A DNA stretch of 64,000 nt from Phoenix dactylifera (taxonomy: Eukaryota > Streptophyta > Magnoliopsida > Arecales > Arecaceae), in NCBI RefSeq assembly GCF_009389715.1, contig NC_052395.1, positions 20,498,493 to 20,562,492 of the forward strand, given 5' to 3'. Numbering within the stretch: the stretch's first letter is position 1; every line of letters starts with the position of its first letter. Shown in pieces: positions 49,701 through 61,313 of the stretch. Below the pieces are notes generated by a model. The model ran no database searches. It saw nothing but the letters and a program-made list of their open reading frames with translations, and was not told the origin of the DNA. The position numbers and the translations under genes are program-made.

Positions 49701-52700
49701 TAACAAGGCTATAGTGCAAGGACAGATCTTGAAGAAACATAACAAAATTGACTAAAGATGGTTCAATAGCATATTATCGTTTATGTAAAGCTTAAAATAG
49801 AGTGACATATTCTACCTTTACTAAATTTGAGGTTTGAGAACATATGCACCATCATGCATATGTAAATATAAGAGCCATTCATATGTAGTTAAAATTGCTT
49901 CTGATAGGAGGCATGAAATAAGCCCCTGCATGAGATTCTTATGCAATGGATTTGCCTCCCTTTGTTCTTTAGGTCACTTGTGTCATTCAATTCCCAGAAG
50001 CAAACTCTTTTCTGCAAGTATGAATGACATGTTTGCTCCCACGATCAATCACAAGCAGTCAACTCCCAGTCCCATATCCTCCATTCCAAATTCAACCCAA
50101 TCTAGGAAAGGAAATCAAACCAGTTAAAAAAGTTTGATTGTTAATATAGTACTATCACTTCCAATGTCACCATCAAAAGGATCAACCCATTTGCACAGCT
50201 TTGACATGTAAACCTATTCATTTTTGGGAAAAATATATAATCTTATCTATTATTTGTCTATTCTCCATCAGTCTCCATGTTTTTTCTGCCTATTATATTA
50301 ACACCAAACCAGTGGCACTATTATAAGCTTGCAAATGAACCTGTTAGTCAATTAAAATATCTATATTCTCACCTGTTTCAAGTCTTCCAACTTTTAAAGC
50401 ACATTATAAATTACTTCTACTCCTCAATCTTGATTATCCTTTCTAGTTCATTCTAAGGTAAGAGTTTCCCTTAGTTTTCCTTGAGCTTCAGTCACATTAC
50501 TGGGGAAAAATGATTATTCAGGTAATTGGAAATCCATCTTCATCATTCGTACAAAATGATTTATTACACTCTAAACATGACGTTTTTAACATTTTACGTA
50601 AAAAGATGAATGTTTCTGGAACCACAATAACGATATGTCACAAAGTGCACAACAATAAAATATACGTAACAGTAATGCCTGCTTGGTTCCCTTAAATTGC
50701 GAATTTATTTGACATTGTTGGAATTCTTATCTAAATCTTCAGAACTTTGATCCAAAATTATTGGCATCGCTGGAACTGCTGTCACCAAAACAACATTTAA
50801 CCCTGGTTCAGTAGATATCATATAGCTGAAAAGTGTTGCATTAGCATCCAAAGGAGTTATGTTAGTAATTCCCTGTTCCTTCTTGCTCCCTTGATACATC
50901 AATCAGAAGTATCTAAACCAGAAGTCCTTGTCTGTTTTTCTCTTTATTCTACTGCCAGGGCAGAGGTGGGGTGGCCAACTAGAGTTATAATGGTCATTGC
51001 CTTTGTCAATATTCATTTGGTAATCCAATATTTGTGGTTATTATTCATCTGACTTTTGATGCTTCAGTATACTCTCCAGAGTCAAGCATTGTCTATTGTC
51101 TCTGTTTCTGTAACAACTTGACCTCTCTCATGTTGTTCAGTGTCTAATTCATTGGAGAAATCCAGGGCACCCACATGAATGCAGGTCTCTCTCTCCTGGA
51201 GGTATGCTATTCTAGATCCCTGTTAGAAGAGAAAGAGTTGTTTCTTTGGCATTGCCAGAGCAAGCAGATATGCCATCCCACATAATTGAACAATAAGGAC
51301 AACTTTCATCTTAGGCAACAAACTTTTGTGGCTCCTATCCAAATCTTTGGACATGACAAGAATTTCAGTCAACTGGTCAAAATAATCTCATAAATTTCAT
51401 TAGTTATGCTTAATAGGCATATACTCAAATTATATATGATACTCTCCCTTGTATATAGTGCCTCGATAAAGTTTTATGTGATCTCATATCCTTTGATAGG
51501 CCAACGGAAGAGTTTTTATACAAATGAAAGGCTGGTGAGTGTAGAAGGGAGAGACTCAACTTCATACTGAGCACATAAAGTTTTATTTTATTTCTCTAGT
51601 TCTTTATGTTCAACCCTTCTGCTTATAGTATTTACCATTGAATGTGATGCCATCAGTTAGTTTACCTTGTCTCTTGACATGACAGTTTGCTTTCCTGTCA
51701 TTTTTCTAATTTCCAATTACTTCACATCCATCTAATTAAATTAATTAAACTCAAGCTACATCATGAACTTTGATAAGATTATTGACTGAATAATTTTTTA
51801 TTTTTTTTTAAAAAAAAGTAGCAGTATATGAAAAACTGGACCTGAGCTTTCTGATTACTGTTGTAAGAGTCAACAAGCTACGATTTATGTGGGAGCCTTC
51901 TATTAGTCTAACACCATTTGCATTAGTTTGTGAAACCCTCTCACTTCCCGCAAGGTCAACAAGGTTCTGCAGAATGCCAACCTTAAGCATTAGTATCTAT
52001 TCATTCAGAAATTTAATTTGGAATTTTACAGTAGAATGACAAGGTAAGACTTACCAGGGTTGCTACGAAAGACTTCACACAGCCTGAATGTTCACGTAGG
52101 CTGCTCTCTATTGTCTGGATGTGTAACCAAAAGGAATTCAGTTTCCCCCTTCTTTCTGAATTTTCAATATAAAACTCTAAAAGCAACTGAAATCATTAGA
52201 ATTACCAGCCTTATTATTTGGTGGGATCTGGAGCTGGTGTCATTTAAGGCAGTTTCACCAACTTGCCTTTGTGCTGTAAAGCATTAAAAAACAATCTTTT
52301 CAAGTATACTATGAAATAAATGATCAGGTTTGGAAATAACAATGAAAATAGTCATAGTAAATATGACATCTGCAAAAAATCAAAAAATCAACCTTCACAA
52401 ATGCCGATCAGATGTCTCAGATGCTGAATATCTTGCACTGTTTCTTCTTCCAGTTTCTCAACAATAGTTCCTTTCTGTAGAGGCAGTGAAATAAGAGGAT
52501 GAACATCACATAACAAAAAGATTAATAGATAATAAGAACTGCAGAATACCTCTGGATCATCAAGCAGCCGAAGAGGACCAGAATCTGTTTTTAACAGGTC
52601 CCTTACTATCTCATTGTATATTTCCATAGCAGAAATCTTAATCACAAAGTCCCTATCTGGAGTCTGCAGATAATAAATAAGGACATAAATCAGCTTGAGA

Positions 52701-53482
52701 CGTTTCCTCCAGAGCAGTCAAAGTATATAGATATTCAAAAATAAATTCTTGAAAAGCTGAACCCCTCCCCCGCCACCCCCTCCCCTCCACCAAAAGGGGG
52801 AATAAGAGGAGAGAAAATTTTTCTGTGAAACTTACATTTTCTATGTGCTTGTAAATATCATTTACAGCACTCTCAGTGATCCCTCTCATGGTATATGTTT
52901 TGCCACTGCTAGTCTGTCCATAAGCAAAAATGGTAGCTACAAAAGAATTGCCATACACAAAGTTCAATCAGTTAGAAAGACAAATTATTGTTGGAAACCA
53001 AGCTGGAAAGTCCTTCTCTTGATATTTACCATTTATTCCTGTCAATGCTGATAATGCAACATTTTTAGCTCCTTCGTCGTAGACAATCTCAGTTAAACAA
53101 TCAGGTCCAAATACTTTGTCTATACAGAAGATAAAATCAAATCACTTTTATGTCTGTTTTGTGAGCATAAAACTGCAACTTCGCATCTCGAACCTCAAAT
53201 GACTTAATCAGAAACAATCCAAAGGTTCATCTAATCTATACCAAAAGCATAGGAGCCCGGTGAATTTGAACGCTCCTGAGTTGAGCCCTTGAATATGATG
53301 GTATGGTCATCAATACAATCCCACACTAATTCATCTTTTAGTGCTAGTTCTTTCTTACTCAGCGGCCTCATCCTTACTGTGACAAAAATCTTCTCGTCTT
53401 TGACTCTGGAGCCTCCAGGGGTAGATACGGGTGTTCTTTCCATCTTTGAAGCTGGGGTACCAGGAGTCCTTGCTGCTGTCAT
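46786..53482 (-). CDS. NACK-type kinesin-7, cytokinesis motor
   Basis: Fourteen exons: 53242-53482, 53030-53119, 52836-52936, 52550-52663, 52393-52474, 52206-52273, 52055-52114, 51842-51966, 49177-49375, 48921-49052, 48693-48785, 47660-48592, 47240-47568, 46786-47113. All GT-AG junctions hold frame, giving 964 residues, close to tobacco NACK1. The head starts with a TPGTPASK N-terminus and the motor from about residue 30: P-loop GQTSSGKT (117-124), switch I NDTSSRSH (220-227) and switch II DLAGSE (256-261). Coiled coils follow (about 360-430 and within 47660-48592), then the NACK C-terminal domain (PF11995) to the end. NACK kinesins bind a MAPKKK (NPK1/ANP) and drive phragmoplast expansion and cell-plate formation. 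The intron after exon 8 is 2466 bp, by far the largest. Confidence 0.95.
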
Positions 53483-54531
53483 CTTGGTCGAGCACTGGGT
53501 TAAACTATGTCAAGAAAAAAAAGGGAAAAAGGGAAAGGCAGTGAGGTATTGGAAAGGACATTGCGAAGACAATGAACCAGAACAAACTTACAATGTTATA
53601 GTTTCATATTTATTAATCAACTTCTAGAGAAACCTGACTTCAATCAGAAATTATAATGACAGGACTTGGGAACAGATAAAAATTTGGCAAAAGAGAAGCC
53701 TTCAGAAAACGCCACGTGAAAGATCATATAAGAATAAAGCACGGATCCACCACATGGAAGGTAAATTTTCTACCACAACCCAACTTCTGATACTGATATT
53801 GTAACGCAAAATCATCAATGACCGAGTATTGACTTTCTCAACTAAGCCATGAACAGAAACAGCTGCTGTTAAAACTAAAACGCTTCCAAAGAGAGCAGAA
53901 TGAAGTTCCAGAAAAAAAATTATAGACAAAGGGGGGAACATTCTTTTGTTATGATTTCTCCTCTTAACACAACCATAACCTGTAAAGATAAAACTCACAT
54001 AACTTTCCATCTCCACTTCTTCCACCTCCTCTTTCTTCCTCATCTTCCACATGCCTCCATTCTCAAGTTTTCTCCAGTTCCATCGATTTATAGAGCCAAC
54101 CCTGATTTCAACCAAGAAAGAGTAATAGCTTCTCTTCCTTTCCATTCTATTCGCATGTACGAAACCTTCGCAAAATTTTTCGAACAGTTTTCGTGTTCAA
54201 GGATCAAAAAAAAAAAAAAAACAGTCCATTCGTAGGATTCCCCTCGATCCTTTCATTGAAGAAGAAAAAGAGCTAAGATTTCAAGAAATAAACCAAGAAA
54301 AAAGAGAAAGCCACCAAGATCTATAAAACAATCCAAGAAAACAAAGAAAACGATGCCATTTCTCAGACCGGGATAGAAAAAACAAGCCAAGTAACGAAAT
54401 TCCCGCAGCATTCCCTCAATCAACCAAAAAAAAAAGAAAAAAGAGAAAAACTTCCCCAAAAAAACAAGAAAAGACACATAAATAGCAAGAAAGAGAAATC
54501 CGAGATTGAAAGAGAAGGTAAGAGCACTCAC

Positions 54532-54640
54532 GGAGGTGATTAGGGAAGGAGACGCCGCCCGAACCAGCAATTCCTGCACAGAGAGATTCTTGAATCGATC
54601 CACGAACTGAAAGAAGGAAAGAATTGGGTTCCAAAATTTG
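54532..54640 (-). other. Likely 5' UTR exon of the kinesin gene
   Basis: A non-coding stretch on the minus strand ends in CACCTCC followed by a GTGAGT donor at 54531. An acceptor (CATAG or CCCAG) lies just ahead of the start codon at 53482. The 5' limit is approximate. Confidence 0.55.
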
Positions 54641-54718
54641 TGGGTTGGGGGCCGGGGAGGGGGGAATTAGTGTTTCTTGCCCTTAAAGAACGGGAAAGCG
54701 TGAGAAATGCGAACGTTG

Positions 54719-54839
54719 TGAACTGGGGGCTCCAAGCGGAGAGAGAGCTTCATCGTGGGAAGGGGTTTTGGGTGAGCGAGAAAAAAAAATAATTGGAGAG
54801 AGAGAGGACAAAACCGGTCGTTTGAACTGGGGGCTCCAA
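54719..54839. repeat. 17-bp direct repeat in the kinesin promoter
   Basis: TGAACTGGGGGCTCCAA occurs at 54719-54735 and 54823-54839, 104 bp apart. The second copy overlaps the MSA element. Confidence 0.9.
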
Positions 54840-54845
54840 CGGCTA
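54835..54845 (+). promoter_or_regulatory. MSA element (mitosis-specific activator) upstream of the kinesin
   Basis: TCCAACGGCTA fits the plant MSA consensus YCYAACGGYYA at every base. It lies about 200 bp upstream of the leader exon, in reverse orientation to the gene. Further AACGG cores occur at about 54689 and, on the other strand, near 54880. Three-repeat MYB factors act through MSA elements to give G2/M expression, which suits a cytokinesis motor such as NACK1. Confidence 0.65.
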
Positions 54846-55301
54846 GTTTTGTTAAGTTTTAAATTACACGCCGAGATTTCCGTTTCGGTATAAGTATCGG
54901 ACGAAACGCGTGAATCGATCCTATATTCCTATCACCGCTCCAAATCCCTGCCTCTTTCAATGAGTTTCGCGAAGGCGAAATGTCGGGACCCAAACAACGC
55001 CGTGAGGCTCGCTTGGCTGGGTTTAAAGCGGGTCCCATAACGCCGGGGAGGTGGCTGTACTTTTGCCGACATTAACGGACCTAGAAACCTGTTAAGATCG
55101 CCGAGTACTAAGCGTGTCGAGACACCAGTAACGAATCCAGCGACACATATCATATTTGGCACACAAAGTAGAGGGATATAATTCAATGGGGCTGCCGGAC
55201 ACTGCTTCAGGATCCTCGTGGCATCCATCCGCCTGCAGTAACCATTTTCCAACTTCATCAGTGGACTTGCTCGGACTAGCAGAGACACACCTAAATAACA
55301 C

Positions 55302-55787
55302 AGTGTCACCGCCCCGCGTCCATAGGGCACGTGCGGCACCCACTGCCCACATGGAGGCAGCATGAAGAAGGAAGACGGAGCTCCCCTGCCAGATATTGTC
55401 TAGTTCCGGAGCCCGCACGTATCGCTCAGATCCTTTTCCGATTTTATTTTCCATCCAAAACGTATCTGTAGAATTTGGAGACACCCGCCTCATATACCCA
55501 GACTCTGTAACAAGTCTTTCCGGTGTTGGACTATTGGGCCTCACACCCTTTCCACCATCGGACAAGAGCCGTCACATGCTCTGATACCAAATGTCACGTA
55601 TCCGCCTGCGTGAGACACATGCGGCACCCAATGCCCACGTGGGAGCCACATGAGGAGAGAACACACGACTCCTCTATCAGATCGAAAATGGACAATATCT
55701 GGCCGGAAAGCTCCATATTTCCTCCTTATGTGGCCCCCATATGGGCACTGGGTGCCTCACGTGCCCTACACAGGCGGGGGTATGACA
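55302..55787 (-). mobile_element. Short LTR-like element (TRIM or copia remnant) with initiator-Met-type primer site
   Basis: On the minus strand, 55592-55787 is a 196-bp unit starting TGTCATACCCCC and ending TACGTGACA. Two bases further is TGGTATCAGAGC (55578-55589), the classic primer site for initiator-Met tRNA. A short internal part follows, then a diverged copy of the LTR arm at about 55302-55400. The 196-bp unit is itself nearly self-complementary (about 75-bp arms). No gag or pol is visible. ORFs here are probably spurious. Confidence 0.6.
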
Positions 55788-56356
55788 AACACTGTCAAAG
55801 TTTTTAAAAACTTGTTCCTAACATGAATCATCAAACTTGTCTGGATCTTTGATGGAATATGGTTACAGACGTAATGCAAGTGCGACGAGTTGATCCACAT
55901 GATGATCATCTGTGTAGAAGCCCTCAATATCTATTGCATGCATGTGAGAATCATCTAATTATTTTTTTAAATGGTTGTCATGAGTTCCTGGTTATATCTA
56001 AAGATTGGCGGCATAACAAGTAAAAGTTGGGGTTTTGCTAAAAAAACAAATAACAATCATGGTAATTATTTGTTCATTTGAAACAAAAATGTCATATTTA
56101 TTTTTAAAAAATTATTTATTTTTCTTCATTTTTATTACTTCTCCCACCCGCTACCATCCCCTTAGAAGTCTTTGTGCAGAGGCTCATAGGCAAATAGTCC
56201 GATCATCAGAGCTAAGAGCCTAGGAAAATTGCATGATCAAGAGAAAAATAACAATTATAAGTGTTTCTTTTCTTAAACGTATTATGCTCAACTTTTATTT
56301 TCACGTTGCCTTGCATGGTGAAGTGTTGAAAGTCTCCTTCCTTTAATAGTTTATAA
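55788..56356. other. Intergenic DNA, nothing recognised
   Basis: AT-rich sequence lies between the LTR-like element and the copia LTR. No ORF or repeat structure is supported. Confidence 0.6.
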
Positions 56357-56896
56357 TGTTGAGAGGGGTTTTAGTCCCACATTGCTTGTGTAGAGTTTTT
56401 TAGATAGTTTTATAAGCATTCATATCCTACACATGTTAAAGTAACTTTTTAGTGGAAAGTTGTGGAGGGAAAGCCAATATTATATTATCAAAGATTAGCA
56501 CTTGGACACGTGGCACGTGCACGTATAAAATAAAATTCATATTGGCAGTTTTTATTTGTTTTGCACAAAATAACTGCACTAGCAGTTATGTTTTGAACAG
56601 ACACTATTCCAAAGGTTGTGTTGGTTCGGAGTTTAATTCAGGATTATAAATTGCCAATATCCTTCACAGATTAATACAACTTCTTTTAAAAAAATCTTTC
56701 ATTTCGTTGTTCTGGGGAATCTTAGTTTTGCTGGATAGGATTCTATTTTGGTTTTGTTGTATCCTGGAGCGAATTTGCTGGATCACCAATAGCAACATAG
56801 TGGGGCAAAATTCGCTTAAGGACAGTGTTAATGTGAGCTTCAAGACCGGTTTCAAATACTAGAGTTCCTCCTGCTTCAATAATCTTAAGCGAATTT

Positions 56897-57709
56897 TTGT
56901 TGTATTCTACAATGGAGTCCAAGGTGATTAATCAAGATGTTTACAAGGTGGAAAGGTTTAATGGGACGAACTTTATGCGCCGGAAGGATAAGATATTCTT
57001 TCTCCTCACTGAATTGGCTATAGTGTATGTTCTGAATCAATCACCACTGCCTGAACCACAACCTGATGATTCTGACGAAGTGAAGGCTGCCCGGAAGAAA
57101 CGTGAAGATGATGAAGTGCGCTGTCGAGGGTACATTCTGAACAATTTGTCAGACCGACTTTACGATCTATTTAGATCTATCCAGTCTCCAAAGGAAATTT
57201 GGGCTGCTCTTGAGGACAAGTATACTTCAGAAAAACAAGGTACTGACAAATTTATTTCCTTAAAGTATTTTGAGTTTCAAATGACAGATGATAAATCTGT
57301 TATGAATCAAGTTGACGATCTGCAAGTTCTGGTCTCCAAACTCAAGGATCTGAAAGTGGAAGTTTCTAAACCTCTTCAAGTTGCAGCAATTATTGCAAAA
57401 TTGCCTCAAACTTGGAATAATTATCGAAAGAAACTATTGCACACTTCAGAGGATTTTACCATTGGCCAACTCATTAATCACATTCGGATTGAAGAAGAAA
57501 CAAGGATCCGTGAGAATAAGGGTGTTAACGAGTTTGGAATTAAGGTGAATAATGTTGAGTCTGGCCCCAAGAAAGTCCAAAAGAATTCTGGAAATAAGAG
57601 AAAATATCCAGAATCAAGTAAGCCTGGTGCAAGTAAGAAAAATAAGACCTGCTTCTTTTGTGGAAAGAAAGGGCATTTTAAGAGAGATTCCAGGTTTATG
57701 AGAGACTGA
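56897..57709 (+). CDS. Copia gag (UBN2-type) with an altered zinc knuckle
   Basis: The 270-residue frame begins at one of two close start codons (56897 or 56912, the latter opening MESKV). A gag domain of the UBN2 type spans about residues 20-200 and includes the LSDRLYDLFRSI and EIWAALEDKY boxes. A basic Lys-rich linker is followed by CFFCGKKGHFKRDS. The last zinc ligand of the CX2CX4HX4C knuckle is Ser here. The frame ends shortly after, so gag is separated from pol, although copia elements normally use a single frame. It would package element RNA. Confidence 0.85.
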   Translation: MLYSTMESKVINQDVYKVERFNGTNFMRRKDKIFFLLTELAIVYVLNQSPLPEPQPDDSDEVKAARKKREDDEVRCRGYILNNLSDRLYDLFRSIQSPKEIWAALEDKYTSEKQGTDKFISLKYFEFQMTDDKSVMNQVDDLQVLVSKLKDLKVEVSKPLQVAAIIAKLPQTWNNYRKKLLHTSEDFTIGQLINHIRIEEETRIRENKGVNEFGIKVNNVESGPKKVQKNSGNKRKYPESSKPGASKKNKTCFFCGKKGHFKRDSRFMRD

Positions 57710-60455
57710 AAACTGAGAATGATTGTAAGGGTAAGCAAGCCAACATGATTGAACCAGAAACTTCTAAAATTATTGCTATGATTTCTGATCTAAAAATTAG
57801 TATGATAACTGAGTTGAACATGGCAACAATGATGAAGTCTTCTGAATGGTGGTATGATTCTGGTGCAACGGTTCATGTGTGCAATGACAAGTCTAAATTC
57901 AAAGACTATGAAGATTTGCCACAAGGAGAGAAGCTTCTGATGGGTAATCATGACACTGCAAAGGTCGTTGGAAAAGGAACTGTTGGACTGTAACTTACTT
58001 CTGAAAAGAAATTGATTCTTACTAATGTTCATCATGTTCCGGATATTAGAAAGAATTTAGTTTCTGGAAGTCTTCTCTGCAAGAAGGGTCTCAAAGTTGT
58101 AATAGAGGCTGGAAAATTAATTATTTCTAAGAATGGTGTATTTATTGGACAAGGATATGCTTGTGATGGAATGTTCAAGCTTAATATTAATAAAGTGAAT
58201 GTTTCTACTTATATTGTTGATTCATCATTTTCTTTATGGCATTATCGTTTAGCACATGTAAATTTTAGATCATTAAAGTTCATGTCCAAACATGGTTTGA
58301 TTTCTTGTTCTGATCATAGTGATAAAAGGTGTGAAACTTGCATTCAAACAAAAATGGCTAAGAAATATTTTTCTAAGAATGAAAGAACTACTAATATTCT
58401 GGAACTAATTCATTCTGATATTTGTGAATTGAATGGACTTATAACTAGAGGAGGGAATAGGTACTTTATCACATTCATAGATGATTATTCTAGGTATACT
58501 GTTGTATATTTAATGAAACCAAAAGATCAAGCTTTTGACATGTTTAAGAGTTATAAGGCTATGGTGGAAATCAAAAAGAGAAGAAGATTAAAACTCTACG
58601 TAGCGATAGAGGTGGGGAATATTTCTCTAATGATTTTTTTGGTTTTTGTGAAGAACATAGTGCAGTTCATCAAACTAGTGCACCATACACCCCACAACAA
58701 AATGGATTGGCTGAAAGAAAAAGTCGAACACTTGTATAGATGGTAAATACCATGCTCCTATATGCCAAGTTGCAAACTAACTTATGGGGAGAGGCTTTAT
58801 TAACGGCTCGTCATGTGCACAATCGCATTCCCTCAAGAAAATGAAAGAGTCTCCGTATGAAAGATGGAGAAGAAGGAAGCCTAATTTAGGCTATTTGAGG
58901 GTATGGAGCTGCATAGCTTATTACAGAATTCCAGATCCTAAAAGGACCAAGTTAGGTCCTAGAGCTCTCAAAAGTATATTTGTGGGATATGCAGAAAACT
59001 CTAAGGCTTATAGGTTGTTAGATATTGATTCAAATGTAATTGTTGAGTCTAGAGATGTTGAATTTATTGAAACAAGTTTTATTAACGATTCAAATGTCAA
59101 TCCAACACCCATGGTTATACAGAATAGTAATGAGCTTTCAGTACCACAAGATACAAGTTTAGACCCTAGCTCTTCGGTTTACAATAAAAGGAAAGCACTT
59201 GACCCTCCTAGTGAACCTAGGAGAGTCAAAGAGCTAGAAAGAAGAAGAACTTAGGTGATTATTTTATATCTTCACAAGCTATAGTATTTTTAGTCGAAAG
59301 GAATAGAGATATCGTGCTTAATAAAATACCAATAATCATGCAAGTTGAGGAAGATCCTAAAACGTATACGGAAGCTATGGCGTCTAGAGACTCTGCTTTC
59401 TGGAAAAAAGCAATCAAGGATGAAATGGATTCTTTGTTATCCAACAATACATGGGTGTTAGTGGATTTACCTCCTGGTTTTAAACCCATTGGTTGTAAAT
59501 GGGTATTTACAATACCGATGGATCCTTACAGACCTTTAAGGCAAGGTTAGTAGCCAAGGGCTTTAAGCAAAGGGAAGGTGTTGATTATTTCGACACATAT
59601 GCTCCGGTGGCAAGAATAACTTCCATAAGAATATTATTTGCTTTAGCATCAATTTATAATTTGTATATCCATCAAATGGATGTTAAAACAGCATTTCTAA
59701 ATGGTAATTTAGATGAGGAGGTTTACATAGAGCAGCCTGAAGGTTTTGTGTTACCTAGAAATGAGAAAAAGGTTTGTAAATTGATTAAATCATTGTATGG
59801 TTTGAAACAAGCACCAAAACAGTGGCATGAAAAATTTGATTCAGTAATTCTGTCACATGGTTTTAATCACAATAGTGCAGATAAGTGTGTTTATTCAAAG
59901 TTTACTAAAGAATATGGTGTGATTATATGCCTTTATATTGATGATATGTTAATCATTGGGACCAATATGAAAGGAGTAAATGAAACCAAGAAGTATTTAA
60001 CTTCTCAATTCAAAATGAAGGAACTTGGAGAAGTTGATACTATCTTGGGAATCAAAGTTAAGAAACATAGTGGGGGTTATGCTTTATGTCAGTCTCATTA
60101 CATTGAAAAGTTGCTAACTAAATTTAATCATTTAGGTATAAAAGAATTTAATACACCCCTAGATGTTACAAACAAGTTAGTTGAGAATTCAGGTAGGTCT
60201 ATTAGTCAAATTGACCATGCAAGTGCAATTGGCAGCTTAATGTATGCCATGCATTGCACTAGGCCGGATATTGCTTTTGCGGTTTGCAAACTCTCAAAGT
60301 TTACTCACAACCCTAGCACTGGACATTGGAAAGCTATAGGAAGAGTTCTTGGATATCTTAAAAGGACTAAATCCTATGGGTTGTTCTATAATCAATTTCT
60401 AGGGGTGCTAGAGGGTTATACTGATGCCAGTTGGATTACTAGCATTAGTGATAAC
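57710..60455 (+). pseudogene. Copia pol, multiply frameshifted and truncated
   Basis: Protease WWYDSGATVHVC lies in the frame at 57745-57993, which ends in a premature stop. The GAG-pre-integrase zinc region and integrase core (LIHSDICELNG, FIDDYSRY) are at 58012-58570. A frame change near 58570 moves the rest of the core (ending in the PYTPQQNG box) to another frame, with a stop near 58741. The integrase tail is at 58784-59254. Reverse transcriptase starts at about 59300, shifts frame near 59500 and continues at 59499-60455 with YIDDMLI. RNase H begins with YTDASW at about 60418 and is broken at 60455 by the next element. Confidence 0.9.
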
Positions 60456-61273
60456 TGTTACGGGGGAACTAAGCCGCCATGCCCCACGTGACCGGCACGC
60501 GCGCCCAGGAAGACTACGGCTGCCCTTTGATCCAGCGCTCCGACCCCGAGTCGGACGTCCTCGGCTCCGCAGCCTGACCCCGAGTCGGCTGCCCTTTGAT
60601 CCAGCAATCCGACCCCGAGTCGGACGTCCTCGGCTCCGCAGCCCGACCCCGAGTCGGCTGCCCTTTGATCCAGCAATCCGACCCCGAGTCGGATATCCTC
60701 GGCTCCGCAGCCCGACCCCGAGTCGGCTGCCCTTTGATCCAGCGCTCCGACCCCGAGTCGGAGATCTCTTGATAACGACAGGCTATTCCCCAGAGGCACG
60801 CCGCGGCCTCCTGCTCCACTACTCCCTGCAACGGCTGTATCCGATGCTGCTCCACGATCTCCTGCATCAGCCGTACAAAGCGGAGCCCCACTATGCCCTG
60901 ACGTGGCCGTACCCGGTGCTGCTCCACGACGCCCTGTAACGGCCATGTCAGTGGCCACACCATCGTGCCCCACGATAACGAACCCCCCTGAGAGACCCCC
61001 CAGCCAGGTATATATGCGGCTGGGGGGAGAAAGGGGGGAGGTGAGCAATATCTCCCAGAGCACTCTCTTACTTGCGATTATCACCTCTCCTCCTCCTCCA
61101 ATCTCCTCTGACTTGACCGTCGGAGGGCCATCACCACCCTGGTGGTGGTGCAAGGCTTGTTTGCAGGTTTCTTGGCGGAAGGTGGAGCGCAACCAACACC
61201 AACCAAGACAACTCAGACGGAACCCCGTTCACACCGCAGTGCCAATCGTTCTCGGTTTGGACCACCAGCAACA
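60456..61273 (+). repeat. 5' LTR of the second Tat-type element
   Basis: The LTR is 818 bp. A TATA box (TATATAT) lies at 61008-61014 and is followed by a C/T-rich region, which places transcription start near 61040. The upstream U3 carries a 69-bp tandem repeat. Purine-rich GGGGGGAGAAAGGGGGGAGG follows the TATA box. Confidence 0.92.
60520..60764 (+). repeat. 69-bp tandem repeat, about 3.5 copies, each with two hairpin motifs
   Basis: Units start at 60520, 60589, 60658 and 60727 (partial) and are near identical. Each full unit has two copies of CCGACCCCGAGTCGG or a close variant, a 5-bp stem with a CCCGA loop. Confidence 0.95.
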
Positions 61274-61313
61274 GTTGGCGCTAGAAGGAGGGCCGAATCT
61301 TAGAACGATCGTA

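Larger units (their letters stand above)
56357..60455 (+). mobile_element. Ty1/copia retrotransposon, broken and cut by a nested insertion
   Basis: The likely 5' LTR starts TGTTGAGAGGGG at 56357 and may end near AGCAACA at 56797. Its right limit and primer site are uncertain. Gag, protease, integrase, reverse transcriptase and the start of RNase H follow in copia order on the plus strand. At 60455 the RNase H frame is interrupted by the LTR of a Tat-type element. The remaining RNase H and 3' LTR should lie beyond the window. At least four frame breaks in pol make it non-autonomous. Confidence 0.9.

Noticed and set aside
54932-55565. Minus-strand ORFs of 143 and 157 codons beside the kinesin promoter
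   Set aside because: They cover an LTR-like repeat with a primer site, show no domain and overlap in two frames.
60424-61192. ORFs on both strands over the LTR with repeated RPRVGRPRLRSPTPSRLPFDPA-like peptides
   Set aside because: Translation of the 69-bp LTR repeat, with no domain and on both strands.
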